From Gammaproteobacteria bacterium (GTDB taxonomy: Bacteria; Pseudomonadota; Gammaproteobacteria; SZUA-140): DNA of 64,000 nt. The DNA lies in assembly GCA_016218365.1 (NCBI GenBank), contig JACREF010000005.1:64130-128129 (forward strand). Direction: 5' to 3'. This document shows, piece by piece, positions 59,996 to 64,000 of this stretch (position 1 is its first letter; every line of letters starts with the position of its first letter). Position numbers and translations under genes: made by a program. The notes beneath the pieces are model-generated. The model was not told the DNA's origin. It ran no database searches and saw only the letters and a program-made list of their open reading frames with translations.

Positions 59996-60535
59996 ATGAC
60001 AGGCGACAAAAAGACCGAACTCGATGCCGAGGAACGCGCGCTGTTTCGTGACAGCGTCGGCCCGGTGCAGCCCGTCATCAGCAACCGGGTCATCCCGGAG
60101 CGTCCGAAGCCCAAGCCGCAACCGCTGCCGCAGCCGCTGCAGGTCGATGATGACATCGATGACGTGTTGTCCGATGCCTTTGATCCGGTCGCGGGCAACG
60201 ATTTTGTCTTCATGCGCCCCGGCATCCAGCGCAACCGGCTGCGCAAGCTGGCCCAGGGGCAGCTGCCGATCCTGGCCGAGCTCGACCTGCATGGCCTGAC
60301 GATCCCGCAGGCACGGCGGGTCATCCTCGGCTTTATCGACGAATGCCAGCGGCGCCGCATCACCTGCGCGCTGCTGATCCATGGCAAGGGCACGCTGTCG
60401 CAGGACAAGCCGGTGCTCAAGCACAAGGTCAATATCTGGCTGCGCCAGCTGCCGGCGGTGCTGGCCTTCACCCCGGCCCAGCCGCGCCATGGCGGGGGCG
60501 GCGCGCTCTATATATTGCTGCGGCTGCCGGGCTGA
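59996..60535 (+). CDS. Smr-domain endonuclease (SmrA/SmrB type)
   Basis: A 179-residue protein with a disordered Pro/Lys N-part (RPKPKPQPLPQPLQ) and a C-terminal Smr domain: AELDLHGLTIPQARRVILGFIDECQRRRI, LLIHGKG, and HGGGGALYILLR. DLHGL plus HGKG are the putative catalytic elements. The KHKVNIWLRQLPAVLAF..HGG end resembles E. coli SmrA, while the intact LDLHGL is like SmrB, which cleaves mRNA between collided ribosomes. Confidence 0.9.
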   Translation: MTGDKKTELDAEERALFRDSVGPVQPVISNRVIPERPKPKPQPLPQPLQVDDDIDDVLSDAFDPVAGNDFVFMRPGIQRNRLRKLAQGQLPILAELDLHGLTIPQARRVILGFIDECQRRRITCALLIHGKGTLSQDKPVLKHKVNIWLRQLPAVLAFTPAQPRHGGGGALYILLRLPG

Positions 60536-60594
60536 GCGCCGGCAGCCAATTCTGCTAAACTGGCCGCCCCGGCCACTACGCCCCTGTACGATCC

Positions 60595-64000
<3,406 letters not shown>

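Noticed and set aside
59872-60471. Long upstream extension of murI
   Set aside because: It runs through the divergent Smr-domain gene; MurI family members start at MTDNRPIG.

Overview
The window is one strand of a Gammaproteobacterium chromosome with a GC-rich backbone. The evidence is gene order: gyrA-serC-pheA beside mtnA-mtaD-ubiG-gph (a Pseudomonas-like arrangement), pyrG-kdsA-eno-ftsB-ispD-ispF-truD, and RlmKL, YheS, YceH, SmrA-like and Mfd proteins. Squalene genes hpnC/D/E, a full minor-pilin/PilY1 set and an agmatine-to-putrescine pair point to an environmental lineage, perhaps Chromatiales- or Methylococcales-like. The genus cannot be fixed from the window.

Layout. 1-5.9 kb: gyrA, serC, serA and pheA (cut by the left edge) on the minus strand, with a MITE-like element between serC and serA. 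6.1-14.9 kb: mtnA (minus), a small OmpA-like protein, then a compressed plus-strand operon mtaD-ubiG-gph/mupP-rmuC-hpnC-hpnD-hpnE in which nearly every stop overlaps the next start. 14.9-17.9 kb: a PilB/MshE-type ATPase with MshEN repeats, divergent from a GGDEF protein preceded by a sigma-54-like promoter. 18-21.2 kb: aguA, aguB and a DAHP synthase. 21.3-27.6 kb: fimT-pilV-pilW-pilX-(small secreted CxxC protein)-pilY1-pilE. 28-34.5 kb: truD (broken by an in-frame stop), ispF, ispD, ftsB, eno, kdsA, pyrG. 34.6-44.8 kb: housekeeping and small proteins (msrA, arfB, yheS, truncated hemoglobin, rlmKL, cytochrome c5, ychJ, a YfiF-like methyltransferase). 45-48 kb: a MarR-emrA-emrB efflux operon. 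48-52.6 kb: SemiSWEET, NlpC/P60, YkgJ-like, YceH, a membrane methyltransferase and a TetR regulator, with many dispersed repeats.

53.2-58.8 kb is an accessory, defence-type island next to tRNA-Asn. It holds an Mrr-like nuclease fragment, a frameshifted Abi_2/HEPN gene behind its own promoter and intrinsic terminator, a decayed ParD/ParE module, an ISL3 transposase remnant carrying a repeated 28-bp sequence, and an intact AT-rich gene for an 825-residue TIR-NTPase-TPR protein whose P-loop lysine is replaced by arginine. Beyond tRNA-Asn the backbone resumes with murI, a Smr-domain gene and mfd (cut by the right edge).

The most interesting items are the TIR-NTPase-TPR protein, the Abi_2 leader RNA, the nonsense-interrupted truD, the sigma-54/c-di-GMP/pilus ATPase pairing, and the translationally coupled quinone-phosphatase-squalene operon.
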